Source: Alphaproteobacteria bacterium (GTDB lineage Bacteria; Pseudomonadota; Alphaproteobacteria; UBA11136). Taken from it: DNA of 48,798 nt. The position numbers and the translations under genes were made by a program. The DNA lies in assembly GCA_016776635.1 (NCBI GenBank), contig JADHSZ010000013.1:1-48798 (forward strand), given 5' to 3'. Below the pieces are notes generated by a model, which saw only the letters and a list, made by a program, of their open reading frames with translations, was not told the origin of the DNA and made no database searches. Below are positions 33,450 to 42,545 of this stretch, piece by piece (the first letter of the stretch is position 1; each line of letters begins with the position of its first letter).

Positions 33450-33842
33450 CTAGGCCTTACCCGACTTCGGCCCATAAGTGGGCAGATCCCATTCGATGAT
33501 ATGGCTGGTAAGAAGCCGCCTGACTTCTCTTTTCAGATTCAGAAAATCGCCTTCTTCGAGATCCTGTTTCAGTTCTCCCATGATTTCCTTGAGGCGCTCC
33601 TCAAGTTCCCGGTGCGCTTTTTTATGATCGGCCACCAGATCAGAGGAAAGTGACCCGGACATGGTCCGAAGAACGATCTCCTCCTCCAGGTGGTGAATCT
33701 TCACGGCGCGCAGGAAGATATCGATTTTTTTCGTGACGGCCGGTTTTTTACCGCCCACACGACCCATCACCTTGAAAGTGTCCTCCACAAGAATGGTCAT
33801 CTCGTCATGCCATTCGTCTATTTCCTGATTGCCGGTTTTCAT
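33450..33842 (-). CDS. Hemerythrin-like protein with full ligand set
   Basis: A 130-residue four-helix hemerythrin fold. All likely diiron ligands are present: H12 (EWHDEM), H51 and E55 (HHLEEEIVL), H73 and H77 (HKKAHREL), and H114 and D119 (SHIIEWDLPTY). Such proteins bind oxygen or nitric oxide, or act in stress and signalling. It has its own RBS (GGAAGGTGAG) and stands alone. A CRP-type site lies 84 bases upstream at 33926. A second hemerythrin at 43453 lacks two of these His. Confidence 0.8.
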   Translation of the reverse strand: MKTGNQEIDEWHDEMTILVEDTFKVMGRVGGKKPAVTKKIDIFLRAVKIHHLEEEIVLRTMSGSLSSDLVADHKKAHRELEERLKEIMGELKQDLEEGDFLNLKREVRRLLTSHIIEWDLPTYGPKSGKA

Positions 33843-33925
33843 ATTTTTTTACTCACCTTCCCCCTTACAGCCAAAGGCTGAATGAAACACCCCCCCCCAT
33901 AACCACACAAAAAAAATGGGTTTAC

Positions 33926-33941
33926 TGTGACGACCGTCACA
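33926..33941. promoter_or_regulatory. CRP-type palindrome TGTGA-N6-TCACA
   Basis: The sequence TGTGACGACCGTCACA fits the core half-sites of CRP/FNR-family operators exactly, and the symmetry extends by one more base each side (CTGTGACG..CGTCACAG). It lies between the divergent hemerythrin gene (84 bases from its ATG) and purB (about 160 bases). The hemerythrin is the more likely target. No cognate regulator is in the window. Confidence 0.5.
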
Positions 33942-34103
33942 GCAGCGGGAGTTTGTCCTCAAAGCCAGCTCAAAAGGGCTTGTTTTCGCCATTTTTCCGC
34001 ACTTTTTACTGGAGGCGAACAAGGGGCGTTTCAAATTCACCATCCTAGGGTAAACTCCCCCCTCCCCAGGCCGACCACCAAGCCGATTACATCGAGGATA
34101 AAG

Positions 34104-35402
34104 ATGATTCCACGCTATTCCCGGCCCGAAATGGCCGCTATCTGGGAACCCGAAAACAAGTTCAAGATATGGCTCGAAATCGAAGCCCACGCCTGCGACG
34201 CCCAGGCCGAACTGGGCGTCATCCCCAAGGACGCCGCCCGGGCGGTGTGGGAAAAGGGGAGCTTCGAGGTGGCGCGCATCGATGAAATCGAGCAGGAAAC
34301 CAAGCACGACGTCATCGCCTTTCTTACCAATGTGGCCGAGCATGTGGGAGAACCGGCGCGCTTCCTGCACCAGGGCATGACCTCCTCGGACGTGCTCGAT
34401 ACCTGTCTCGCGGTACAACTGGCCCAGGCCAGCGATATCCTTCTCGCCGATCTCGACAACCTGCTTGCGGCATTGAAAAAACGCGCCCTTGAGCACAAGG
34501 AGACGGTCTGCATGGGCCGCAGCCACGGCATCCATGCCGAGCCCACCACCTTTGGGTTGAAACTGGCGGGTTATTACGCCGAATTCGCACGCAACCGGCG
34601 GCGCCTGAAATCGGCGCGCCACGACGTGGCAAGCTGCGCCATTTCCGGGGCCGTGGGCACATTCGCCAATATCGACCCGGCGGTGGAAAAACACGTGGCG
34701 GAAAAAATGGGACTAAGCGCAGAGCCGGTCTCCTCCCAGGTCATCCCCCGCGACCGCCACGCCATGTTCTTTTCCGTCCTCGGGGTCATCGCCAGTTCCC
34801 TGGAGCGTCTGGCCACCGAGATACGCCACCTGCAACGTTCCGAAGTGGGCGAGGCGGAGGAATATTTCGCGCCCGGCCAAAAGGGCTCCTCGGCCATGCC
34901 CCACAAGCGCAATCCCATACTCACCGAGAACATCACCGGGCTGGCGCGCATGGTCCGTTCGGCCGTAGTGCCGGCGCTGGAGAACGTGGCCCTGTGGCAC
35001 GAACGGGATATCTCCCACTCTTCCGTTGAGCGCATGATCGGGCCTGATGCCACCGTGACCCTGGATTTCGCCCTGGCGCGGGCGACCCAAGTGGTGGACA
35101 AGCTGGTGGTGCATCCCGAGCGCATGCGCGCCAATCTCGACTCCCAGGGCGGGCTCTATAACTCACAACGGGTGCTGCTGGCCCTGACCCAGAAAGGCAT
35201 GAGCCGCGAGGACGCCTATGCCGCGGTCCAGCGCAACGCCATGGCCGCCTGGGAAAAGGGAGAGGACTTCGCCGCCCTGCTCAAGGCCGATAAGAAGGTG
35301 GCCGCCCTTCTCGACGACAGCGAGATCGACTCTCTGTTCGACCTCGGTTATCACCTGAAACAGGTGGAGACGATTTTTTCACGGGTGTTCGAAAAAGATT
35401 AG
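34104..35402 (+). CDS. purB: Adenylosuccinate lyase
   Basis: Cleaves SAICAR and adenylosuccinate in purine synthesis. The 432-residue protein has HQGMTSSDVLDTCLAVQL, GRSHGIHAEPTTFGLKLAGYY (catalytic His), and the fumarase/ASL signature KGSSAMPHKRNPILTENITG with the catalytic Ser loop. The C-terminus has RRNAMAAW-like QRNAMAAWEKGEDF. The ATG at 34104 follows GAGGATAAAG, a good RBS. An in-frame start at 33927 would add unrelated sequence across the regulatory gap. It lies about 1.5 kb from purC, with the DUF1476 gene and an NRDE gene between, a layout typical of alphaproteobacteria. Confidence 0.96.
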   Translation: MIPRYSRPEMAAIWEPENKFKIWLEIEAHACDAQAELGVIPKDAARAVWEKGSFEVARIDEIEQETKHDVIAFLTNVAEHVGEPARFLHQGMTSSDVLDTCLAVQLAQASDILLADLDNLLAALKKRALEHKETVCMGRSHGIHAEPTTFGLKLAGYYAEFARNRRRLKSARHDVASCAISGAVGTFANIDPAVEKHVAEKMGLSAEPVSSQVIPRDRHAMFFSVLGVIASSLERLATEIRHLQRSEVGEAEEYFAPGQKGSSAMPHKRNPILTENITGLARMVRSAVVPALENVALWHERDISHSSVERMIGPDATVTLDFALARATQVVDKLVVHPERMRANLDSQGGLYNSQRVLLALTQKGMSREDAYAAVQRNAMAAWEKGEDFAALLKADKKVAALLDDSEIDSLFDLGYHLKQVETIFSRVFEKD

Positions 35403-35466
35403 GTGGCCCCAGAATCCAACAGAATCCAACAGGACCCAGCAGAGCCGCAGGAATGGAAAACGGCTG

Positions 35467-35805
35467 TTATTTTCCTTTCGCGCTTTCCTCGGTCTGAATC
35501 TGCAGCCGCGCCTCGCCGGTGAGGCGGTCCATTTCCAGGCGCAGGCGGTGTTCGCTCAGGGTCTTGCCCTGCTGGCTGAAATCCTCCAGCACCTTACGCA
35601 CCACGTCGGCGTCGCCCGGCTCCTCGAAATCGACCTCCACCACAGCCCTGGCGTAATTTTCCGCCGCCGAACCCTCCAGCCCCAACTGTTCGGCAACCCA
35701 CAGCCCCAACAATTTGTCGCGCCGCGAGTTTACCTTGAAGTCTATTTCCTGATCGTGGGAAAATTTGCTCTCGAAGCCCTTTTCGCGGTCTTTGAAGGTG
35801 GTCAT
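35467..35805 (-). CDS. ATP synthase inhibitor subunit zeta (DUF1476)
   Basis: A 112-residue, highly charged helical protein that inhibits the F1 motor in alphaproteobacteria such as Paracoccus. Typical features are the N-terminal TTFKDREKGFESKFSHDQEIDFKV (inhibitory segment), RRDKLLGLWVAEQLGL, YARAVVEVDFEEPGDADVV and the C-terminal LSEHRLRLEMDRLTGEARLQI. The family is essentially confined to alphaproteobacteria, so it is a good taxonomic marker. A short tandem AGAATCCAAC repeat lies downstream (about 35411-35430). Confidence 0.92.
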   Translation of the reverse strand: MTTFKDREKGFESKFSHDQEIDFKVNSRRDKLLGLWVAEQLGLEGSAAENYARAVVEVDFEEPGDADVVRKVLEDFSQQGKTLSEHRLRLEMDRLTGEARLQIQTEESAKGK

Positions 35806-35926
35806 GAAATTCTTTCGCCTCCCGGGGATTTCGGCTGACAGTTATTATGTGTTCTTATAAGCGCCTTTTCCATCTTATAGCGGCGCAACCGGGTCAAACG
35901 AAAGTACAAATGAATCACCCTCCGCC

Positions 35927-36718
35927 ATGTGTACCGTAGTCATCCTGCGCAACTCCGGAGAAGCATGGCCGTTATTGCTGGCCGCCAACCGCGACGAAAT
36001 GTCCGACCGCCCCTGGGAGCCGCCGGGACGCCACTGGCCCGACCGCGGCGATGTGGTGGCGGGATACGACCGCATGGGCGGAGGAAGCTGGCTCGGCATC
36101 AACGATGTGGGCGTGGTGGCCGCGGTGCTGAATCGCTCGGGCTCCCTGGGACCGGCCCCGGACCGGCGCTCACGGGGGGAATTGGTGCTTGAAGCCCTCG
36201 ACCATGCGGAGGCCGAAGTGGCGGCCCGCGCCCTTTGTGATCTTTCGCCCACCAGCTATCGCTCCTTCAATCTGGTCGTGGCCGATGCCCAGGACGCCTT
36301 CTGGCTGCGCCACACCGGAGAAGGCAAAGAGCCCATCACAATGGCAGAGATACCTCCCGGCCTCTCCATGATTACCGATTTCGACCGCAACGATTCCGCC
36401 TGCCCCCGTATCCGCGACTATTTGCCGCTGTTCGCCGCGGCCCCGGAGCCCGACCCCGACAATGATGACTGGGTGGCCTGGGAAACCCTTCTCGCGGGGC
36501 GCAGCCTCGACCCCGAAAACGATGCGCAAGCCGCCATGACATTGCATTCGGAAGGCGGTCTCGCGACTCTCAGCAGTTCCATCATCGCCCTTCCCGCGCC
36601 CCGGATTCCCCCGCCAAAACCGCTCTGGCGCTTTGCTTTCGGCCCCCCGGACACCACCCCTTTCATTACTCTGGATATGAGCGCGGATATGGAGACAGAG
36701 GGGCAGGAAAAATTATAG
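35927..36718 (+). CDS. NRDE-family (TANGO2-like) protein
   Basis: A 263-residue NRDE-domain protein. The conserved start is MCTVVILRNS, with Cys2 as a possible N-terminal nucleophile. LLLAANRDEMSDRPWEPPGRHW gives the family its name. WLGINDVGVVAAVLNR, YRSFNLVVADAQDAFWLRH and LSMITDFDRNDSACPRI follow. The family includes eukaryotic TANGO2, linked to lipid or haem metabolism; the bacterial role is not settled. The gene lies between zeta and purC and could be co-transcribed with neither. Confidence 0.82.
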   Translation: MCTVVILRNSGEAWPLLLAANRDEMSDRPWEPPGRHWPDRGDVVAGYDRMGGGSWLGINDVGVVAAVLNRSGSLGPAPDRRSRGELVLEALDHAEAEVAARALCDLSPTSYRSFNLVVADAQDAFWLRHTGEGKEPITMAEIPPGLSMITDFDRNDSACPRIRDYLPLFAAAPEPDPDNDDWVAWETLLAGRSLDPENDAQAAMTLHSEGGLATLSSSIIALPAPRIPPPKPLWRFAFGPPDTTPFITLDMSADMETEGQEKL

Positions 36719-36739
36719 GCGGGAAAGGTCTGCCGGACG

Positions 36740-36818
36740 TTGTGGAGTCGGCCCGCAATTGCTAAAAGACATCTCACCGCGGGAGTCGTTTTCCGGTCCC
36801 CGCCTTTTCTTTTTTTCC
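36740..36818 (+). promoter_or_regulatory. Possible purC promoter with hairpin/U-tract leader
   Basis: TTGTGG (36740-36745) and TAAAAG (36763-36768) are 17 bases apart. Just downstream GCGGG (36779-36783) can pair with CCCGC (36799-36803), followed by CTTTTCTTTTTTTCC. This hairpin plus U-tract sits in the predicted leader before the purC ATG and could be an attenuator, or a terminator for the NRDE gene. Confidence 0.35.
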
Positions 36819-36834
36819 ATCCCGGATAGGTTCC

Positions 36835-37599
36835 ATGTCCCGACGCAGACAGATTTACGAAGGCAAGGCCAAGGTTCTTTTCGAAGGCCCCGAGCCCGGC
36901 ACCATCGTCCAGTATTTCAAAGACGACGCCACCGCCTTTAACAACGAGAAAAAGGGCACCATCACCGGCAAGGGTGTCATCAACAACAGAATTTCCGAGT
37001 TCATCATGACGCGGCTCGCCGAGATCGGCATTCCCACCCATTTCGTGCGCCGCCTCAACATGCGCGAACAGCTGGTGAAGGCCGTTGAGATCATCCCTGT
37101 CGAGGTGATCATGCGCAACGTGGCCGCCGGTTCCCTGTCGAAACGTCTCGGCATCGAAGAAGGTACCACCTTGCCCCGGTCCATCATCGAATACACCTAC
37201 AAGGACGATGATCTCGGCGATCCCATGATTACCGAGGAACACATCACCGCCTTCGGCTGGGCCACCAACCAGGAACTGGACGAGATCATGTCCATGTCCC
37301 TGCGTATCAATGATTTCATGGTGGGCCTGTTCCGTGGTGTCGGCCTGCGGCTCATCGATTTCAAGATCGAATTCGGACGCCATTGGGAAGGCGAGGAAAT
37401 GCGCATCATCCTGGCCGACGAAATCAGCCCCGATTCCTGCCGTCTCTGGGATGCCGAAACCAACGAAAAACTGGACAAGGACCGATTCCGCCGCGACATG
37501 GGCAATGTGGAAGAAGCCTATCAGGAGGTGGCGCGCCGCCTCGGCATCCTTCCCGAGAGCGGACCCACCGATATCCAGGGCCCTGAAACCCTGCAATAG
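36835..37599 (+). CDS. purC: SAICAR synthase
   Basis: Joins CAIR and aspartate in purine synthesis. The 254-residue protein has [84 protein letters not shown] and [10 protein letters not shown]. It is the first gene of purC-purS-purQ-purL-bolA-grxD. The stop codon lies in a 14-base direct repeat (GAAACCCTGCAATA at 37585 and GAAACCCTGTAATA at 37603), a local duplication at the gene end. Confidence 0.96.
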   Translation: MSRRRQIYEGKAKVLFEGPEPGTIVQYFKDDATAFNNEKKGTITGKGVINNRISEFIMTRLAEIGIPTHFVRRLNMREQLVKAVEIIPVEVIMRNVAAGSLSKRLGIEEGTTLPRSIIEYTYKDDDLGDPMITEEHITAFGWATNQELDEIMSMSLRINDFMVGLFRGVGLRLIDFKIEFGRHWEGEEMRIILADEISPDSCRLWDAETNEKLDKDRFRRDMGNVEEAYQEVARRLGILPESGPTDIQGPETLQ

Positions 37600-37633
37600 C
37601 CAGAAACCCTGTAATAAAAGGACGGCGCGTCCC

Positions 37634-37876
37634 ATGAAGGCCCGCATCCACATCACCCTCAAACAGGGTGTCCTCGATCCCCAGGGCAAGGCCATCTCCC
37701 ACGCCCTGGAGGCGCTGGGCTTTTCCGGCGTGGACGGGGTGCGCCAGGGCAAATACATCGAGATCGACCTCCAGGAGGACGACGGTGAGGCCGCGCGGGC
37801 TTCCGTGGACGCCATGTGCGCGAAGCTTCTCGCCAATACGGTGATCGAGGATTACAGCATCGAGATCGAATCATGA
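37634..37876 (+). CDS. purS: FGAM synthase subunit PurS
   Basis: An 80-residue subunit that joins PurQ and PurL to form the phosphoribosylformylglycinamidine synthase complex. It shows [43 protein letters not shown] and the C-terminal [17 protein letters not shown]. The ATG at 37634 is preceded by AAGGA. Its presence goes with the small form of PurL downstream. It lies 34 bases after purC and 31 before purQ. Confidence 0.93.
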   Translation: MKARIHITLKQGVLDPQGKAISHALEALGFSGVDGVRQGKYIEIDLQEDDGEAARASVDAMCAKLLANTVIEDYSIEIES

Positions 37877-37907
37877 TCCCGCACGGCACGGAGGTGACGC
37901 GCCTCGG

Positions 37908-38600
37908 ATGAAAGCCGCCGTCATCGTCTTTCCCGGCTCCAACTGTGACCGCGACGTGGCGGTGGCGCTGGAGCAGTCCATGGGCCACGCGCCGGACATG
38001 GTGTGGCACCGTGACACCCACCTCGGCGCCTATGACCTGATCGTTGTCCCCGGCGGTTTTTCCTATGGCGATTATCTGCGCTCGGGCGCCATCGCCGCCC
38101 ATTCCCCGGTGATGCGCGAAGTGGCCGGGCGCGCCAAAGACGGCACCCCGGTTCTGGGAATCTGCAACGGCTTCCAGATATTGATCGAGACCGGGCTGTT
38201 GCCCGGCGCGCTCATGCGCAACGCCTCACTGAAGTTCATCTGCCGCGACGTGCTGCTGCGGGTGGAAACTAGCACCAGCCCCTTCACCGGCGCCTATGAC
38301 AAGGGTGATGTGCTGCGTATTCCCATCGCCCATCACGACGGTAATTATTTCGCCGACGACGCCACACTGGACCGGCTCGAAAGCGAAGACCGGGTGGCCC
38401 TGCGCTATTGTGATCAACAGGGAAAACTCACACCCGAGGCCAACCCCAATGGCTCGGCGCGCAGCATCGCCGGTATTCTGAATGAAGGCCGCAATGTGCT
38501 GGGCCTCATGCCGCACCCCGAACGGCTGGCCGACGCCCTGCTCGGCGGCAATGACGGGCGCGCCATGTTCGACGGGCTGGTGGAGGCCTGCGCGGCATGA
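37908..38600 (+). CDS. purQ: FGAM synthase glutaminase subunit PurQ
   Basis: A 230-residue class I glutamine amidotransferase that supplies ammonia to PurL. Motifs are [30 protein letters not shown] and the nucleophile loop [11 protein letters not shown]. The HxE pair is in [10 protein letters not shown] near the C-terminus. Its TGA overlaps the purL ATG by four bases (ATGA), so subunit production is coupled. Confidence 0.95.
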   Translation: MKAAVIVFPGSNCDRDVAVALEQSMGHAPDMVWHRDTHLGAYDLIVVPGGFSYGDYLRSGAIAAHSPVMREVAGRAKDGTPVLGICNGFQILIETGLLPGALMRNASLKFICRDVLLRVETSTSPFTGAYDKGDVLRIPIAHHDGNYFADDATLDRLESEDRVALRYCDQQGKLTPEANPNGSARSIAGILNEGRNVLGLMPHPERLADALLGGNDGRAMFDGLVEACAA

Positions 38601-40840
38601 GCGGACAGGCGACACAAACGGCAACACCCGCCGAGATCACTCCCGAACTGGTGGCGAGCCACGGGCTCAGCGAAGACGAATACGCCCGCGTTTTGGAAAT
38701 CCTCGGCCGCGAACCCAACCTCACCGAACTGGGTATCTTCTCGGTCATGTGGTCCGAGCACTGTTCCTATAAGTCTTCGAAAAAGTGGCTCAAGACCCTG
38801 CCCACGGAGGCCCCCTGGGTGATCTGCGGACCCGGCGAGAACGCCGGCATCATCGACATCGGCGAGGGGCTGGCCGCGGTATTCAAGATGGAAAGCCACA
38901 ACCATCCCTCCTTTATCGAGCCCTATCAGGGCGCGGCCACCGGGGTCGGCGGTATTCTGCGCGACGTCTTCACCATGGGCGCGCGTCCGGTGGCCAATTT
39001 GAACGCGCTCAGGTTCGGTGCCCCCGACCATCCCAAGACCCGCCATTTGGTGGCCGGGGTGGTGGCGGGAATCGGCGGCTATGGCAACTGCATGGGTATT
39101 CCCACCGTGGGCGGCGAATGCCAGTTCGACCCGTCGTACAATGGCAATATCCTGGTCAACGCCATGACCGTGGGGCTGGCCGACCGTGACCGCATCTTCT
39201 ATTCGGCGGCCACCGGGGTTGGCAATCCGGTGGTCTATGTGGGGTCCAAGACGGGGCGCGACGGTATCCATGGCGCCACCATGGCCTCGGCCGAATTCGA
39301 CGAGGAAACCGACGCCAAGCGGCCCACGGTACAGGTGGGCGACCCCTTCACCGAAAAACTGCTGCTCGAAGCCTGTCTCGAGCTCATGGCCGGTGATGCC
39401 ATCATCGCCATCCAGGACATGGGCGCGGCGGGGCTCACCTGCTCCACCTTCGAAATGGCGGATAAGGGCGGCACCGGAATCGAGATGGACCTGGACCAGG
39501 TGCCCATACGCGAACCCGGCATGAGCGCCTACGAAATCATGCTTTCCGAATCCCAGGAACGCATGGTCATGGTGTTGAAGCCCGGCCGCGAGGACGAAGC
39601 CCGCGCCGTGTTCGAGAAATGGGAGCTCGATTTCTCCGTTGTCGGGCACCTCACCGATAGCGGACGCATGGTGTTGAAACAGGGCGGCGCGGTGGTGGCC
39701 GACCTGCCCATCGCGCCCCTGGCCGAGGCCTCGCCCGAATACGACCGCCCGTGGCAACCCACGCCTAAGCCTGAGCCCCTTGCCGCCGCCGACATCGATT
39801 CTCCCATAACCGATAACGAGGCCCTGCTGCGTCTGCTCGCCTCTCCGGAACTCTGCGCCAAAAGCTGGATCTGGGAACAGTACGACCACATGGTCATGGG
39901 CGATACGGTGGAACGGCCCGGCGGCGATGCCGGGGTGGTACGCATCCACGGCTCCAACCGGGGGCTGGCCGTCACCTCCGACTGTTCACCGCGTTATTGT
40001 TACGCCGACCCCAGAATCGGCGGCGCCCAGGCGGTGGCCGAAGCCTGGCGCAACCTTACCGCCGCCGGGGCCAGGCCGCTGGCCATTACCGACTGTATGA
40101 ATTTCGGCAATCCCGAACGGCCCGAGATCATGGGCCAGTTCGTGGGCTGTATCGAGGGCATGGGGGCGGCCTGCCGGGCGCTCGATTTCCCTGTAGTTTC
40201 GGGCAATGTCTCCTTCTACAACGAGACCAACGGCGAGGGTATCCTGCCGACACCGGCCATCGGCGGCGTCGGCGTAATTGACGATCTGTCACGCCGCATG
40301 ACCCCGTCCTTCAAGGCGGCTGGCGAGGCCATCCTTCTGGTAGGTGACACCACGGGCCATCTCGGGGCCACTGCCTGGCTGCGCGAGATCGCCAATCGCC
40401 GCGACGGCGCGCCACCGGCGATGGACCTGGAGACCGAGCGCGGCAACGGTGATTTTACGCGCGGCCTCATCGAAGAAGGGCTCGTCACCGCCTGTCACGA
40501 CGTGGCATCAGGCGGCATTGCCGTAGCCCTGGCCGAAATGGCCATCTCCGGGGGGCTGGGCGCCACCATCTCAATGCCTGAAAACGGCGGCATTCCCGCC
40601 CATGGCTGGCTCTTCGCCGAGGACCAGGGGCGCTATCTCCTCACCGCCCCCGACCCCGACCCGGTGATGGCATCGGCGCAAAAAGCCGGCATTGCCGTAA
40701 CCCATATGGGCGAGACAGCCGGCGACCTATTGACAGTGGGCGACAGCATCGCCATATCGGTTGCGGAACTGGAACGCGCCCACCAGTCCTGGCTGCCGGA
40801 ATTCATGGCTGCTCCCGATGAAAACTTAGACGAAACCTAG
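38597..40840 (+). CDS. purL: FGAM synthase large subunit PurL (short form)
   Basis: A 747-residue ATP-dependent synthase subunit that makes FGAM from FGAR. It has [76 protein letters not shown], and in the second half [30 protein letters not shown] and NVSFYNET. The length and companion purS/purQ identify the short three-subunit system. A long open frame on the opposite strand is a codon-bias shadow. Confidence 0.96.
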   Translation: MSGQATQTATPAEITPELVASHGLSEDEYARVLEILGREPNLTELGIFSVMWSEHCSYKSSKKWLKTLPTEAPWVICGPGENAGIIDIGEGLAAVFKMESHNHPSFIEPYQGAATGVGGILRDVFTMGARPVANLNALRFGAPDHPKTRHLVAGVVAGIGGYGNCMGIPTVGGECQFDPSYNGNILVNAMTVGLADRDRIFYSAATGVGNPVVYVGSKTGRDGIHGATMASAEFDEETDAKRPTVQVGDPFTEKLLLEACLELMAGDAIIAIQDMGAAGLTCSTFEMADKGGTGIEMDLDQVPIREPGMSAYEIMLSESQERMVMVLKPGREDEARAVFEKWELDFSVVGHLTDSGRMVLKQGGAVVADLPIAPLAEASPEYDRPWQPTPKPEPLAAADIDSPITDNEALLRLLASPELCAKSWIWEQYDHMVMGDTVERPGGDAGVVRIHGSNRGLAVTSDCSPRYCYADPRIGGAQAVAEAWRNLTAAGARPLAITDCMNFGNPERPEIMGQFVGCIEGMGAACRALDFPVVSGNVSFYNETNGEGILPTPAIGGVGVIDDLSRRMTPSFKAAGEAILLVGDTTGHLGATAWLREIANRRDGAPPAMDLETERGNGDFTRGLIEEGLVTACHDVASGGIAVALAEMAISGGLGATISMPENGGIPAHGWLFAEDQGRYLLTAPDPDPVMASAQKAGIAVTHMGETAGDLLTVGDSIAISVAELERAHQSWLPEFMAAPDENLDET

Positions 40841-40854
40841 AGAGAGACCCACCC

Positions 40855-41097
40855 ATGGCGATGGAAGCGGATGAAATCACGGCCCTGATCAAAGAGGCCA
40901 TTCCCGGCGCGAGCGTCACCGTCGAGGATTTGCGCGGCGACGGCGACCATTACGGCGCCTTGGTAGTCTCCGATACCTTTGCCGGACTGAGCCGTGTGCA
41001 ACAGCACCAGATGGTCTATAAGGCGCTGGGCGACCGCATGGGCGGCGAGCTTCACGCCCTGGCCATCCAGACCGCCACACCCGAAAACGCCGAATAA
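40855..41097 (+). CDS. BolA/IbaG-family protein
   Basis: An 80-residue BolA-fold protein: TALIKEAIPGASVTVEDLRGDGDHYGALVVSDTFAGL, then RVQQHQMVYKALGDRMGGELHALAIQTATPE. The conserved His of the HALAI motif is a ligand for the bridging [2Fe-2S] cluster formed with monothiol glutaredoxins. Its immediate neighbour grxD is the expected partner, as in many alphaproteobacteria. It starts 14 bases after purL, so it belongs to the purine operon transcript. Confidence 0.92.
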   Translation: MAMEADEITALIKEAIPGASVTVEDLRGDGDHYGALVVSDTFAGLSRVQQHQMVYKALGDRMGGELHALAIQTATPENAE

Positions 41098-41127
41098 TCA
41101 CACCCAGAACAAAGAGGAAATTCAACA

Positions 41128-41460
41128 ATGAGCACAGAGACCACAGAAACAATCCAGAGCGAGATCGACGCCAATGACGTGGTCCTGTTCATGAAGGGAA
41201 GCCCGGTCTTTCCCCAGTGCGGTTTTTCCGCCACCGTGGTTCAGGTGCTTTCCCAATCGGGCGTCCGCTTCAAAGGTATCGACGTACTCGCCGACGACGC
41301 CCTGCGCGAAGGCATCAAGGCCTTCTCCAACTGGCCCACCGTGCCCCAGCTTTACGTCAAGGGAGAGTTCGTGGGCGGCTGTGATATCGTGCGCGAAATG
41401 TTCGAAAACGGCGAACTGGGAGAACTTTTCACCGCCAAGGGCGTCGAAACCGAAGCCTAG
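41128..41460 (+). CDS. grxD: Monothiol glutaredoxin (Grx4 type)
   Basis: A 110-residue CGFS-type glutaredoxin that carries and transfers [2Fe-2S] clusters. It has [65 protein letters not shown] and [13 protein letters not shown]. The active-site Cys in CGFS and the Lys of MKGSP are present. It lies 30 bases after the BolA gene with a GAGGA RBS. The pair is expected to form a BolA-Grx iron-sulfur complex. Confidence 0.95.
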   Translation: MSTETTETIQSEIDANDVVLFMKGSPVFPQCGFSATVVQVLSQSGVRFKGIDVLADDALREGIKAFSNWPTVPQLYVKGEFVGGCDIVREMFENGELGELFTAKGVETEA

Positions 41461-41483
41461 AGCGGCTCTTGAAATACGCGGCT

Positions 41484-41512
41484 TTGGACAAAAGCTTCAA
41501 AATTTGTTAAAC
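41484..41512 (+). promoter_or_regulatory. Possible sigma-70 promoter of the flagellin-like gene
   Basis: TTGGAC (41484-41489) and TTAAAC (41507-41512) with a 17-base spacer lie in the 195-base gap after grxD. This would give a leader of about 135 bases that includes the tandem palindromes. I found no good sigma-28 or sigma-54 match in this gap. Confidence 0.3.
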
Positions 41513-41606
41513 TCTTTACGGTTACGTTTTTTGAAAGTGGGATTTTCCCAGGAACGGGAAAGTTCTCTCATTCATGATGAATGGTCCTGCTTGGTATATA
41601 CGGCTT

Positions 41607-41638
41607 CGCTTGATTAAGCGGGTCGCTTGATTAAGCGA
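41607..41638 (+). repeat. Two tandem copies of a 14-bp palindrome in the flagellin-like gene leader
   Basis: CGCTTGATTAAGCG occurs at 41607-41620 and again at 41624-41637, separated by GGT. The second copy extends to a 16-bp palindrome. They end just before the RBS AGGAGG (41641-41646) of the gene starting at 41656. They could be operators or two RNA hairpins next to the RBS. Confidence 0.7.
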
Positions 41639-41655
41639 GAAGGAGGACCTTAGTA

Positions 41656-42468
41656 ATGGCAGTCGAATCAACCCCGGGAATTCTCGGGAAGAATTTTCAA
41701 AAACCCCCGGAAAAGGCGGATGATGGCGGTCGTGGCCGTGCGGTTGAAACCGCCCGTGGCCAAGGCGAGACTTCGGGCGTTCGCGCCGACGCCGCCGAGG
41801 CGCGTCACTTGCGCCGTCCCGATCCCGAGGTTATCGGCCTGCGTGCCCGTGCCGCCCTGGAATCAACCCGCGCGGCACAGCTTCAGGCCGTGGACCAGGC
41901 CGCCAATGCGGTTTCAGGCATTCTCGACCGTTTGGCCCAGATCACCGGAAAGGCGTCCGACCCCTCTCTGGATGATGCCGCGCGCGGCGAACTGGAAGCC
42001 GCATTCAGTGAAGCCGAGCTGCAATTTGTAGAGGTTACACGCGGCGTGGTCTTCGCCGGCGAAAACCTGCTGGCCTCGGAAACCCTGGCCATTCTTTTGG
42101 CGGAAGAAGAAGTTCCCTTTGATGAGCCGATCTCGCTCCACGCCCGTGATCTCGGCCTTGACGGGCTCAGCATCGCCAGCCCCGACAGCGCGGAAGCCGC
42201 GGCCCGGGTCATTGATGCCGCCCTCGAGCGTGTGGCCGCCCTGCGTGACCACATCACCGCCGTACTCGACCGGATCAACCAACGCGAAGTTGAAAATCGC
42301 GCCGCGGTGGAGGATGCCCTGGCCCTTTCCGGCGCCACATCTCCCGACCCGGCCGATGTCGCCAGAATCGCCAGCGAGACCCGGGATCAGATTCAAGGCA
42401 ATGCCGAACAGGCGCTTGCCAGCCATGGACAACAGAATCCCAAGAGTCTGCTTTCCCTCTTGAACTGA
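41656..42468 (+). CDS. Flagellin-like protein lacking the N-terminal D0 segment
   Basis: A 270-residue protein. Residues about 65-145 resemble the N-terminal D1 helices of flagellin (STRAAQLQAVDQAANAVSGIL, DRLAQITGKASDPSLDDAAR, then FAGENLLAS, which matches FNGxNLL). Residues about 175-270 resemble C-terminal D1 and D0: LGLDGLSIASPDSAEAAARVI, DAALERVAALRDHITAVLDRI, DVARIASETRDQI and the ending NPKSLLSLLN. The usual N-terminal start (about 45 residues that pair with C-terminal D0 and carry the export signal) is missing. It is replaced by a Gly/Arg/Glu-rich stretch (1-60). The gene has a strong RBS, its own terminator and a palindromic leader. It may be a minor flagellin, an assembly or regulatory homologue, or a hook-associated variant. 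Confidence 0.65.
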   Translation: MAVESTPGILGKNFQKPPEKADDGGRGRAVETARGQGETSGVRADAAEARHLRRPDPEVIGLRARAALESTRAAQLQAVDQAANAVSGILDRLAQITGKASDPSLDDAARGELEAAFSEAELQFVEVTRGVVFAGENLLASETLAILLAEEEVPFDEPISLHARDLGLDGLSIASPDSAEAAARVIDAALERVAALRDHITAVLDRINQREVENRAAVEDALALSGATSPDPADVARIASETRDQIQGNAEQALASHGQQNPKSLLSLLN

Positions 42469-42492
42469 CGTCCGTCGTCAATTTAAAGAAAT

Positions 42493-42525
42493 AAAGGGCC
42501 GGTCTTTTCCAGACCGGCCCTTTTT
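42493..42525 (+). terminator. Rho-independent terminator of the flagellin-like gene
   Basis: A 13-bp stem AAAGGGCCGGTCT / AGACCGGCCCTTT with a five-base loop, followed by a T run. It lies 25 bases after the flagellin-like stop. Confidence 0.9.
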
Positions 42526-42545
42526 CTTATGATCCTTCCCGCCTG

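Noticed and set aside
36418..37836. 472-codon open frame opposite purC
   Set aside because: Antisense to NRDE, purC and purS, with no RBS or recognisable domain.
38414..39949. 511-codon open frame opposite purL
   Set aside because: It lies wholly antisense to purQ/purL with His/Gly/Phe-rich composition typical of a GC-rich shadow frame; no motif seen.
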